14,255 nt of DNA from CAVAVT01 sp963592185 (GTDB lineage Bacteria; Bacillota; Negativicutes; Selenomonadales; Selenomonadaceae). The notes beneath the pieces are model-generated. The model was not told the DNA's origin. It searched no databases and worked only from the letters and a program-made list of their open reading frames with translations. The stretch lies in the NCBI GenBank assembly GCA_963592185.1, contig CAVAVT010000037.1, forward strand, positions 1 through 14,255, read 5' to 3'. Both the position numbers and the translations under genes were made by a program. The first letter of the stretch is position 1; each line of letters opens with the position of its first letter. This document shows, in pieces, positions 1 through 5,684 of this stretch.

Positions 1-109
1 CGAAGTGTTTGTCAAGAACTTTTTTAGAATTCTTTTTCTTCGTTATTTGATTTTCCTTTCTTTGCCTTCAGCTTGCTGAGCTTTCCAAGCTCGCCATCAG
101 CTGACGACT
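1..109 (-). other. probable leader of a stable-RNA (rRNA) operon
   Basis: Gene-free stretch downstream of bofA and downstream of the promoter at 116-144. On the minus strand it contains a short hairpin (78-92, arms GAGCTT and AAGCTC around a GGA loop) and a second -35-like TTGACA at 10-15, whose -10 would fall outside the window. Tandem promoters followed by an untranslated leader are typical of rRNA operons, and in B. subtilis bofA is followed directly by rrnA. No rRNA sequence lies in the window, so this is inference from promoter layout and synteny. Confidence 0.45.
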
Positions 110-115
110 TGTATT

Positions 116-144
116 ATGTTACACTAATGGAATCACTTTGTCAA
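116..144 (-). promoter_or_regulatory. sigma-A type promoter downstream of bofA, reading out of the window
   Basis: Minus-strand TTGACA (139-144), a 17-nt spacer and TAACAT (116-121). The -35 is a perfect match and the -10 matches 4 of 6. Transcription would start near 109 and run off the left edge. With a second TTGACA at 10-15 it forms a tandem pair that I assign to a predicted rRNA operon. Confidence 0.5.
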
Positions 145-161
145 CACTATTTTAAAAAAAA

Positions 162-410
162 TTAAAGTAAATGAACAATGATTATTGCAAGCACTCCCGG
201 TATACCGAAGAAGCCAGCTATCAGTGCCTTGAAGAAGGTTATTTCTATTCCTAGGCCAAAGAAATTCACGATGCAGAGAAGAATTGCACCGATGATTCCA
301 TTATATACCAGCCTCCAAAAAAGTCTTACCGGCAAGGATACAACCTTTCCAATAATGCAGAGCACAATAAGCCCTACAGCAAATGCCGCTATTACTCCTG
401 ATGTAAGCAT
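162..410 (-). CDS. bofA: BofA family (pro-sigma-K processing inhibitor-like) membrane protein
   Basis: A very hydrophobic 82-residue protein, close in length to B. subtilis BofA (about 87). It has an N-terminal membrane segment (about residues 5-25), a short basic region (LPVRLFWRLVYN, 26-37) and two further hydrophobic stretches in about 38-82, with the C-terminal GIPGVLAIIIVHLL typical of the family. The start is set by AAGGAG 8 nt before the ATG. In sporulating bacilli BofA sits in the forespore-surrounding membrane and inhibits SpoIVFB, the protease that activates pro-sigma-K. Its place 22 nt after recR matches the conserved Firmicutes order recR-bofA-rRNA. Many Negativicutes do not sporulate, so its actual job here is unclear. 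The assignment rests on size, hydropathy and synteny. Confidence 0.82.
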   Translation of the reverse strand: MLTSGVIAAFAVGLIVLCIIGKVVSLPVRLFWRLVYNGIIGAILLCIVNFFGLGIEITFFKALIAGFFGIPGVLAIIIVHLL

Positions 411-432
411 GAATGTTTCTCCTTAATCTATG

Positions 433-1029
433 TCAAATTTCCCTGCGGTTCTCCATTGCTTTGGAGAGGGTAACTTCATCTGCATACTCCAGGTCGCCCC
501 CCACAGGCAGTCCATGGGCTATACGTGTCACCTTGATTCCCATGGGCTTAAGAAGCCGTGCAATGTACATGGCCGTTGCCTCACCTTCCACATTTGGATT
601 GGTGGCCATGATGATTTCCTTTACCTCACTGTCAGAAATTCTTGTGAGGAGTTCTTTTATTTTCAAATTTTCCGGGCCAACCCCTTCCAACGGGGATATA
701 GCTCCGTGAAGCACGTGGTAAACTCCCTTAAAGTCCCTCATGCGCTCCATTGCTGCAACGTCCTGTGGCTGCTCCACCACGCAGATGACAGAATGGTCCC
801 TGTCCTCCGAGCTGCAAATACTGCAGGGATTCCTGTCACTTAGGTTAAAGCAGGTGTTGCAATAGCCAATTTTTTCCTTGGCCTCGATTATTGCGCCAGC
901 CAAAGCCCTTGCCTTTTCCACATCCATATCAAGTACGTGATATGCAAGACGCACTGCCGTCTTGCTTCCAATGCCCGGCAGTGCGCGAAAATGTTCAATA
1001 AGCTTTGCTAGTGGTGCTATGTACTGCAT
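433..1029 (-). CDS. recR: recombination mediator RecR
   Basis: 198 residues, the usual length for RecR, which works with RecO (and RecF) to load RecA on SSB-coated single-stranded gaps and ends. Visible domains in order: a helix-hairpin-helix DNA-binding motif (LPGIGSKTAVRLAYH, 17-31), a four-cysteine zinc motif (C57, C60, C69, C72), a Toprim domain from about 81 (VICVVEQPQD, E86) to about 175, and the C-terminal Walker-B-like GLPVGGDLEYAD (173-184). Its ATG overlaps the stop codon of ybaB by one base (TAATG), indicating translational coupling in a ybaB-recR-bofA unit. All key residues are present. Confidence 0.97.
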   Translation of the reverse strand: MQYIAPLAKLIEHFRALPGIGSKTAVRLAYHVLDMDVEKARALAGAIIEAKEKIGYCNTCFNLSDRNPCSICSSEDRDHSVICVVEQPQDVAAMERMRDFKGVYHVLHGAISPLEGVGPENLKIKELLTRISDSEVKEIIMATNPNVEGEATAMYIARLLKPMGIKVTRIAHGLPVGGDLEYADEVTLSKAMENRREI

Positions 1030-1364
1030 TAAAACATTCCCGGAGGAAGTCCAAGTCCGCCGGTAAGCTTGCTCATCTCGGAGGTAAGCATGTCGTCAAC
1101 CTTCTGCAGGCCCTCGTTGAAAGCCGCTGCAATCAGGTCCTGCAGCATTTCCACATCCTCAGGATTTACAACCTCAGGGTCGATGGTGATGGACTGCACC
1201 TGCTTCTCACCGTTCATTACCAGCTTTACAGCTCCGCCGCCTGCAGATACATCCACAGTGCGCTGCTTCAAATCCTCCTGCATTTTCTGCATCTGATTCT
1301 GAAGCTTCTGCATCTTCTTCATCATGCCGTTCATGTTGCCCATGTTGCCCATTCCGCCAAACAT
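1029..1364 (-). CDS. ybaB: YbaB/EbfC family nucleoid-associated protein
   Basis: 111 residues with the YbaB/EbfC pattern: a Met/Gly/Asn-rich N-terminus (MFGGMGNMGNMNGMMKKMQK), a long amphipathic helix rich in Gln and Met, a beta region with GGGAVKLVMNG, and a C-terminal helix ending in a Gly/Pro-rich tail (GGLGLPPGMF). Family members are small dimeric DNA-binding proteins of the nucleoid. The start was placed at 1364, not at the upstream in-frame codon at 1397, because AGGAAG lies 8 nt before this ATG and the protein then begins with the family-typical MFGG. The gene sits between dnaX and recR, as in many bacteria, and its stop overlaps the recR start. Confidence 0.93.
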   Translation of the reverse strand: MFGGMGNMGNMNGMMKKMQKLQNQMQKMQEDLKQRTVDVSAGGGAVKLVMNGEKQVQSITIDPEVVNPEDVEMLQDLIAAAFNEGLQKVDDMLTSEMSKLTGGLGLPPGMF

Positions 1365-1433
1365 ATTTCTACTTCCTTTCATAGCTGTATTTATCATTGA
1401 AATTCATTAATTCCGCTGATTATCTTCATCATT

Positions 1434-1462
1434 AGACTACCAAAATATGTCTATTCAGTCAA
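1434..1462 (-). promoter_or_regulatory. weak candidate promoter for ybaB-recR-bofA
   Basis: In the gap between dnaX and ybaB the minus strand has TTGACT (1457-1462), a 17-nt spacer and TAGTCT (1434-1439). The -35 is good but the -10 matches only 3 of 6. There is no obvious terminator after dnaX, so readthrough from dnaX is an equally likely source of transcript. Confidence 0.3.
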
Positions 1463-1484
1463 TCACAATAGCGAACCCCTTCTG

Positions 1485-3233
1485 TCATGGCTCTGGAGGA
1501 TCCACGAAATTGTCTCCAAAATACGCCACCGCATTTTCCAGCATTGCCTGATCCGCACTGTTGAGCTGGTCAAAATCCGGAGCCTTGGTAACATCCGGCT
1601 TCTTAGGCTCCTGTGGCTTCGGCGCCGCCTTCGGCATGGGCGGTGCTGGCTGATTCAGACTGCATACCAGCCGCATGGGCTGTCCAGTCTGCTGTTCCAG
1701 CATCCTTTCCAGTATTCCCTTATAATTTTTCTCCGTATATGCCATGGACATTTTTTGTTTAAAGGATAAAAAGCATTGATTATCTGATATCCCCAAAAAT
1801 GTTCCATTTTTAAGACATGCCAAAATTGCCATCTTGTCCTCAGCCTTAAGCTGTGCCATAACCCTCTGCCACACAGCCGAGCTGTTTTCATCTGCCCCGG
1901 GAGCCTCTGGCGCAATGGACGGACCAGCCCCTGCATTAGATGGCGCTGATACCGGCATACCCTGCTGAGCACCTGGGCTTGCTGCTGGTGAAGGTTTTGC
2001 TGCCGAAGCCGAAGCGGTCTGCACTACAGCAGGTCTTGATGCCATGGCGCCAAGCTCCGCTGTCAGCTTTGCAATCTGCGCCTCCAGCTGGCCTATCCTT
2101 GCCGCCGCCCCTGCATTTACAGTTCCCTCGCTTACGGATACTGATGGCTCACATCCATCACAAAGCGCCAGAAGAGCCGCCTCAACAGTTATCCTTGGCT
2201 GTGGAGACCATCTAAGTTCATTCATTGCCTCATGAAGCTTTTTTATGCAATGAAGAACCTCATCCTTGGAAAATTTCTCCGATTGAACCTGCATAGCCTC
2301 GCTGTCATCCTTGTAAAGCTCCGCATCATCTGCAGCTCCAGTGGCTGAAAACACCATAAGCTCACGAAAATGTGAAGCCAGCTCCGACAGCATCTGCTTT
2401 AAATCCTTGCCATCCCGAAGAAGCTCATCCACAACCTTGAGAATCTCCCCGGGCTGTCTGTCGCCTATGGCGTTGGTCAGCTTGTAAATCCAGTCCTTTC
2501 CAACTATTCCCAATATCTGACGGACACGCTCAACAGTAATTCCTTCATCAGAAAGGGACATGCACTGATCCAAAATTGACAGGGCATCACGCATTCCGCC
2601 GTCAGCCTGGACAGCCACCATGTGGAGTGCCTCTTCCTGATAGTCAGTCCCCATATCCTCCACCACGGTGTGAAGTCTTTCCACAATATCCGCCGGAGTG
2701 ATTCTGTGAAAATCATACCTCTGGCATCTGGACTGAATTGTGGCTGGTACCTTGTGCGCCTCGGTGGTTGCAAGTATGAAAATAACATTGGAAGGGGGTT
2801 CCTCCAATGTTTTCAGCAGAGCATTAAATGCCTCGGTGGTAAGCATGTGTACCTCGTCAATGATGTACACCTTATACCTTCCGTCCACGGGGGCAAATTT
2901 CACTGTTTCCCTTAAATCCCTGATTTCATCAATACCACGGTTGGAAGCCGCATCGATTTCAAACACATCCATGGATGTGCCATCGTTGATTTTCCTGCAG
3001 TTCTCGCACTGATTGCACGGCTCCGGAGTAGGCCCCTCCACGCAGTTCAGAGCCTTCGCCAGAATTTTAGCCGTACTGGTTTTTCCTGTACCACGGGGTC
3101 CAGAAAACAGGTAGGCGTGACCTATACGGCCAGTTGTAATGGCATTGGACAGGGTTTTCTTCACATGGTTCTGCCCCACCAGCTCGCTGAAGGTTCCCGG
3201 ACGCCACTTACGGTATAAAGCCACATATGCCAC
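1485..3233 (-). CDS. dnaX: DNA polymerase III clamp-loader subunit gamma/tau
   Basis: 582 residues. DnaX is the AAA+ motor of the clamp loader that places the beta sliding clamp on primed DNA. Seen in order: N-terminal ALYRKWRPGTFSELVGQ (5-21), Walker A GPRGTGKTS (45-53), four zinc-ligand cysteines (C64, C73, C76, C79), Walker B/DEVH (126-129), sensor-1 ATTE (155-158), the SRC motif with the arginine finger (168-170), the collar domain to about 360, an Ala/Pro/Ser-rich linker (about 395-445) and a C-terminal tau-like domain. The start is GTG, with AGGAG about 9 nt upstream, giving the family-typical beginning. It follows SRP RNA and a terminator only 27 nt upstream. Codons 331-332 contain a candidate -1 frameshift site, listed separately. 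Confidence 0.97.
   Translation of the reverse strand: MAYVALYRKWRPGTFSELVGQNHVKKTLSNAITTGRIGHAYLFSGPRGTGKTSTAKILAKALNCVEGPTPEPCNQCENCRKINDGTSMDVFEIDAASNRGIDEIRDLRETVKFAPVDGRYKVYIIDEVHMLTTEAFNALLKTLEEPPSNVIFILATTEAHKVPATIQSRCQRYDFHRITPADIVERLHTVVEDMGTDYQEEALHMVAVQADGGMRDALSILDQCMSLSDEGITVERVRQILGIVGKDWIYKLTNAIGDRQPGEILKVVDELLRDGKDLKQMLSELASHFRELMVFSATGAADDAELYKDDSEAMQVQSEKFSKDEVLHCIKKLHEAMNELRWSPQPRITVEAALLALCDGCEPSVSVSEGTVNAGAAARIGQLEAQIAKLTAELGAMASRPAVVQTASASAAKPSPAASPGAQQGMPVSAPSNAGAGPSIAPEAPGADENSSAVWQRVMAQLKAEDKMAILACLKNGTFLGISDNQCFLSFKQKMSMAYTEKNYKGILERMLEQQTGQPMRLVCSLNQPAPPMPKAAPKPQEPKKPDVTKAPDFDQLNSADQAMLENAVAYFGDNFVDPPEP
2230..2244 (-). promoter_or_regulatory. candidate programmed -1 frameshift site within dnaX
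   Basis: The minus strand reads AT-A-AAA-AAG-CTT at codons 330-333, so the heptamer A-AAA-AAG (2238-2244) is in the same register as the E. coli dnaX slippery site. After a -1 slip the next codons are GCT, TCA and then TGA (2230-2232), giving a 334-residue product. A GAGG sequence (2258-2261) lies 13 nt upstream, comparable to the stimulatory Shine-Dalgarno-like element of E. coli. A perfect 8-bp inverted repeat (arms 2247-2254 and 2221-2228) places the heptamer and the -1 stop in one loop. The short product would lose the end of the collar domain, which argues for caution. Confidence 0.4.
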
Positions 3234-3259
3234 AGGAAACAGCTCCTTTCCACAATTAC

Positions 3260-3283
3260 AAAAAAAGCAGCCCTCTCGGCTGC
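3260..3283 (-). terminator. intrinsic terminator of the tRNA-Ser/SRP RNA transcript, 27 nt before dnaX
   Basis: Minus-strand stem GCAGCC (3278-3283), loop of 5 nt, GGCTGC (3267-3272), followed by a run of seven T (3260-3266). It is placed to end the SRP RNA transcript. Its T-run lies only about 26 nt from the dnaX start codon, so dnaX must be expressed by readthrough or from a promoter inside the SRP RNA gene. Confidence 0.85.
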
Positions 3284-3304
3284 TGTATCGCTATCCTTTT
3301 CAAC

Positions 3305-3427
3305 GTCGGGCCACAGCCCTCAGGCTACCTTGCGGCACATGAGGCGATTCACTTACCGCTGCTTCCTTCCGGACCTGACGGGGTTCATGAGACCCCATTG
3401 CGCAAGACCAAAGCGCTGCAGTCCGAC
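3305..3427 (-). ncRNA. ffs: signal recognition particle RNA, small bacterial (4.5S-like) type
   Basis: The minus strand carries the universal SRP RNA core, GTCAGGTCCGGAAGGAAGCA followed by GCGGTAAG, which holds the GGAA tetraloop region and the internal loops bound by the M domain of Ffh. The two ends pair: GTCGG (3423-3427) with CCGAC (3305-3309), followed by CTGCAGC against GGGCTGTGG. About 123 nt, so the short form without the Alu domain. With Ffh it targets signal-bearing nascent chains to FtsY and SecYEG. It lies 31 nt after tRNA-Ser and directly before dnaX, as in B. subtilis (scr). The exact ends are approximate. Confidence 0.93.
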
Positions 3428-3458
3428 CTAGAAAAGGACCTATTTTTAGATAAAAAAA

Positions 3459-3549
3459 TGGCGGAGAGTGAGAGATTCGAACTCTCGGTACAGTATCACC
3501 GTACACACGCTTTCCAGGCGTGCTCCTTCAACCACTCGGACAACTCTCC
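3459..3549 (-). tRNA. tRNA-Ser(GGA)
   Basis: 91 nt with an encoded CCA. The acceptor stem GGAGAGT pairs with ACTCTCC, the discriminator is G, the T-arm is GAGAGTTCGAATCTCTC and a long variable arm is present, as expected for a class II serine tRNA. The anticodon loop CTGGAAA gives GGA, reading UCC/UCU. A run of seven T follows the CCA. It is probably co-transcribed with the SRP RNA from the promoter at 3617-3645. Confidence 0.96.
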
Positions 3550-3616
3550 ATGTTCTTGAATTAAAAAGAATTTATTCAATTTTGTCGGAACACAAAACGC
3601 ATTCGCAACGATAATT

Positions 3617-3645
3617 ATCTTATCACCCATAAAACGAAATGTCAA
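3617..3645 (-). promoter_or_regulatory. strong promoter of tRNA-Ser(GGA)-SRP RNA (and dnaX by readthrough)
   Basis: Minus-strand TTGACA (3640-3645), exact 17-nt spacer, TAAGAT (3617-3622). The -35 is perfect and the -10 matches 5 of 6. Transcription would start near 3610, about 60 nt before the tRNA. It is the only convincing promoter before dnaX. Confidence 0.8.
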
Positions 3646-3677
3646 CCATTTATTTTGAAAAATTTAAAATAAATTTC

Positions 3678-3718
3678 AAAAAAACTTCCCTCCAGCAATC
3701 CACCCCCGGAGGGAAGTT
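3678..3718 (-). terminator. intrinsic terminator after the CheX-like gene
   Basis: An 11-bp stem AACTTCCCTCC / GGAGGGAAGTT (3683-3693 and 3708-3718) with a 14-nt loop, followed on the minus strand by a T-run. It begins about 10 nt after the stop codon of the CheX-like gene and isolates that operon from the tRNA-Ser promoter. Flanking A and T runs on both sides could let it work in both directions. Confidence 0.88.
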
Positions 3719-3728
3719 TTCATAAATG

Positions 3729-4592
3729 TCAAAGCGTAGATGCATCATGGCTGACAGACAGGGTAAATGCACCAAAATCTGTAATTACCTCAAACTGAAG
3801 CAATGCCTCCTCAGCATGCTCCAAATGTATATCCCTGTACATTGGAGTCTCCAAATCCACATCCATCTGCCGTTTTGAAAGATTCACTATATAGAGTCCG
3901 TTTAAAACATTGATAAACTCAGACAGGCAGTCTATTGCCATATCATCAAGTCTCTTGATATCGTCATGGCTGTAACGCCGTGCAATGTTGAGAAGGGTAT
4001 TCTCATCCGCATACACTCCACCGGCAAAGCCTAAATCTCCGGTCATGCGCTGGAAAACAAGATGGTCCCTGCTGGACTCCAGTTCCTTCCGCTCCTTGGA
4101 TACAATCACCGCATCCGTATCCATGAATCTTTGAAGGGAGACAAAAAACAAATCCACATACTCCGTGTAAAGCTCTGTGTCCAAAAGCTCCACTCCGCTG
4201 GCCGCAAGAGCCTTTTCCACGGTCTCCACCACAGGATTCGGCTCAAGAGCCTCACACTCCTGCAGCGCACTTTCCAGTCTGGAAAGACTCAGGATACCCT
4301 CATCCAGCAAAAGTTGTGCCAGACGGCTTTCCTTCCGTACCACAGCCTGACGAAGATTTGTTATCTGCGGTGCTGTGAGCAGCCGCTCCGCCAAAGCTAT
4401 CTCAATAAAGTCTGCATCGGATAAATTTACATCCAGCTCCTCAATCTGGGACGCACTTACCAATCCATTCTCCAGGGCCAAAAGGGATACTCCGGGCTCC
4501 ACTTTCGCTGCTCTGTGCAGCACTCCCTGAACTTCGGCTTCCTTCAAAACCCCTGAATCCAAGAGATACTGTGCAAAATAGCAGCTACTCAA
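3729..4592 (-). CDS. CheX-like phosphatase-family protein with N-terminal helical repeats
   Basis: 287 residues. The C-terminal part (about 145-285) looks like a CheX/CheC-family domain: RMTGDLGFAGGVYADENTLLNIARR (182-206), then DCLSEFINVLNGLYIV, where E225 and N228 form the E-x-x-N pair that positions water for dephosphorylating CheY-P in known family members. The first about 112 residues show roughly four repeats of a helix-turn-helix pattern (near 6-27, 36-51, 62-87, 90-111) with LL..G.L...Q/L..L spacing, like the N-terminal domain of GspE/PilB (MshEN) proteins. The start is TTG, overlapping the stop of the receiver gene as TTGA, with GGAGG a few nt upstream. It likely acts on the adjacent receiver protein. 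Function is inferred from motifs and context. Confidence 0.72.
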   Translation of the reverse strand: MSSCYFAQYLLDSGVLKEAEVQGVLHRAAKVEPGVSLLALENGLVSASQIEELDVNLSDADFIEIALAERLLTAPQITNLRQAVVRKESRLAQLLLDEGILSLSRLESALQECEALEPNPVVETVEKALAASGVELLDTELYTEYVDLFFVSLQRFMDTDAVIVSKERKELESSRDHLVFQRMTGDLGFAGGVYADENTLLNIARRYSHDDIKRLDDMAIDCLSEFINVLNGLYIVNLSKRQMDVDLETPMYRDIHLEHAEEALLQFEVITDFGAFTLSVSHDASTL

Positions 4593-4966
4593 TTTGCCTC
4601 CACCTTCTTCCGGATTTTGTTTACAGCCTGCTTAATCTGGTCAGTGTTATAGGGCTTCTGTATAAAATCCATTGCCCCCAGTCTAAGGGTCTCCATAAGC
4701 TTCTGGGAGGTTCCTGCAGAGGAGAGCATAACAACAGGAATATCCTCATTTATTTCCTTAATGGTCTGCAGAGCCTCAATGCCCCCAACCTCTGGCATGA
4801 CAATATCCAGGAATATTCCGTCCGGCTGCTCCTGAAGTACAGCCATAACGGCCTCCTTGCCATTTTCCGCCTCTATAACCTCACAATCCATCTGTTCCAG
4901 CTCGTTGCGCAGCTTTTTGCGCAAAAGCATGGAGTCATCCGTAATCAATATCTTCATTTTAGACAA
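4589..4966 (-). CDS. single-domain CheY-like response regulator
   Basis: A 125-residue stand-alone receiver domain with no output domain. Seen: acidic pair D10-D11 in ILITDDS, phospho-acceptor D54 in GIFLDIVMPEVGG, the LSSAG switch residue S82/S83, and K104 in the QKPY motif. These are the full set needed for phosphorylation. The start is TTG at 4966, chosen because a perfect AGGAGG lies 8 nt upstream; the ATG three codons later would be 17 nt from that site. It overlaps the following CheX-like gene by 4 nt, so the two are translationally coupled. No histidine kinase or flagellar gene is in the window, so the input is unknown; chemotaxis, motility or a stress phosphorelay are all possible. 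Confidence 0.93.
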   Translation of the reverse strand: MSKMKILITDDSMLLRKKLRNELEQMDCEVIEAENGKEAVMAVLQEQPDGIFLDIVMPEVGGIEALQTIKEINEDIPVVMLSSAGTSQKLMETLRLGAMDFIQKPYNTDQIKQAVNKIRKKVEAN

Positions 4967-4974
4967 ACACGCCG

Positions 4975-4980
4975 CCTCCT
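4975..4980 (-). promoter_or_regulatory. ribosome binding site fixing a TTG start for the receiver gene
   Basis: A perfect AGGAGG on the minus strand with an 8-nt spacer to TTG (4964-4966). It decides between TTG at 4966 and ATG at 4957. Confidence 0.8.
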
Positions 4981-5008
4981 GACATATTATCAAGCGATAT
5001 ACAGTTAA

Positions 5009-5036
5009 ATTATACCATAAAACGTATCATTTCTAA
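5009..5036 (-). promoter_or_regulatory. extended -10 promoter of the receiver/CheX-like operon
   Basis: Minus-strand TATAAT (5009-5014) preceded by TGG, an extended -10, and a weak -35 TTAGAA (5031-5036) at 16 nt. Transcription would start about 25 nt before the Shine-Dalgarno. The -35 overlaps one arm of the inverted repeat at 5034-5081. Confidence 0.65.
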
Positions 5037-5081
5037 TGCAGCATGAGAAATATTCTGCTTCATCATGTAAATTCTGCATTA
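5034..5081 (-). terminator. inverted repeat after the OB-fold lipoprotein gene, without T-run
   Basis: Outer arms TAATGCAG and CTGCATTA (5074-5081 and 5034-5041) pair perfectly over 8 bp. Directly inside lie CATGA/TCATG (5063-5067 and 5042-5046), with a 6-nt bulge on one side. No T-run follows on the minus strand. It may protect or end the lipoprotein mRNA, or be a protein site, since it overlaps the next -35. Confidence 0.35.
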
Positions 5082-5083
5082 AA

Positions 5084-5590
5084 TTATTTTGCTGCATCCT
5101 CAGGCAGATTTTCCTCAAATTTTAAAATTTTTATTTCCAAATCATTGCTGTGTACACCTAAAACTCCCTCTACATGCACAGAGCCGCCCCGTTCCGAACA
5201 TTTCATAAGGGTATCCATGATAGTTGTATCCTCGTGTAATGTGTCAGGATAAATAACCCCCTGTATTGAGCCAGTTTTATCCTCAAAACGCATGGACACA
5301 TAGCCGCCGGAGGTGCTTACCACATTCCCCACCACAGCCGAGGTTTTCACATAGTCCCCCTCTGCGCAGGTAGTTCTAAGCTCCTTTATCTGCATATCAC
5401 CTTTCCTCAAAATAATCTGGGAAGAGGGTGTAGGATTCCATTTTCTGTCCTTTCCTGCGTTATGAATAGATGAACCTACGGAGTAAACTGTTTCCCCAGA
5501 ATCCTCCCCGTAAGACAGCAGACCGCAGCCCGAAGCTATCAGCCCTACTAAAAATATGCAAATTATAAAATTATATTTAAAAAGCTCCAT
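5084..5590 (-). CDS. lipoprotein with an OB-fold-like domain, function unknown
   Basis: 168 residues from the chosen ATG. The N-terminus is a lipoprotein signal (MELFKYNF, hydrophobic core IICIFLVGL, lipobox LIASGC with Cys22). The mature protein would be anchored to a membrane facing the periplasm. About residues 78-160 look like an OB fold of the tRNA_anti/nucleic-acid-binding type: VGNVVSTSGGYVSMRFEDKTG, then IQGVIYPD, then VHVEGVLGVHSNDLEIKILKFEE. A similar frame continues upstream to 5638 with further ATG and TTG codons; 5590 was preferred because it gives a clean signal peptide with a GAG about 7 nt upstream, but 5602 is possible. No partner is obvious nearby. The lipobox is clear, the OB-fold call is a pattern judgement. 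Confidence 0.68.
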   Translation of the reverse strand: MELFKYNFIICIFLVGLIASGCGLLSYGEDSGETVYSVGSSIHNAGKDRKWNPTPSSQIILRKGDMQIKELRTTCAEGDYVKTSAVVGNVVSTSGGYVSMRFEDKTGSIQGVIYPDTLHEDTTIMDTLMKCSERGGSVHVEGVLGVHSNDLEIKILKFEENLPEDAAK

Positions 5591-5641
5591 ACCTATTCTC
5601 ATGGGTATTTGACACATCTCTTTCAAAAAAATTAACAAATT

Positions 5642-5655
5642 GTTAATATATTAAC
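5642..5655. promoter_or_regulatory. perfect palindrome upstream of the OB-fold lipoprotein gene
   Basis: GTTAATATATTAAC is a perfect 14-bp palindrome; an overlapping imperfect one (TTAACAAATTGTTAA, 5632-5646) repeats the half-site. It lies about 50 nt before the lipoprotein start. It could be an operator or just AT-rich sequence. Confidence 0.25.
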
Positions 5656-5684
5656 TTCTATATAAAAGGATTTTTTCCTTCTTC

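Noticed and set aside
3300..3506. Small minus-strand open frame of 68 codons
   Set aside because: It overlaps the SRP RNA and tRNA-Ser genes, whose structures fully explain the sequence.
5656..5684. Possible terminator after cobO (AAGGA/TCCTT with T-rich tail)
   Set aside because: The stem is only 5 bp of mostly weak pairs; too poor to list as a terminator, although position after the cobO stop is suitable.
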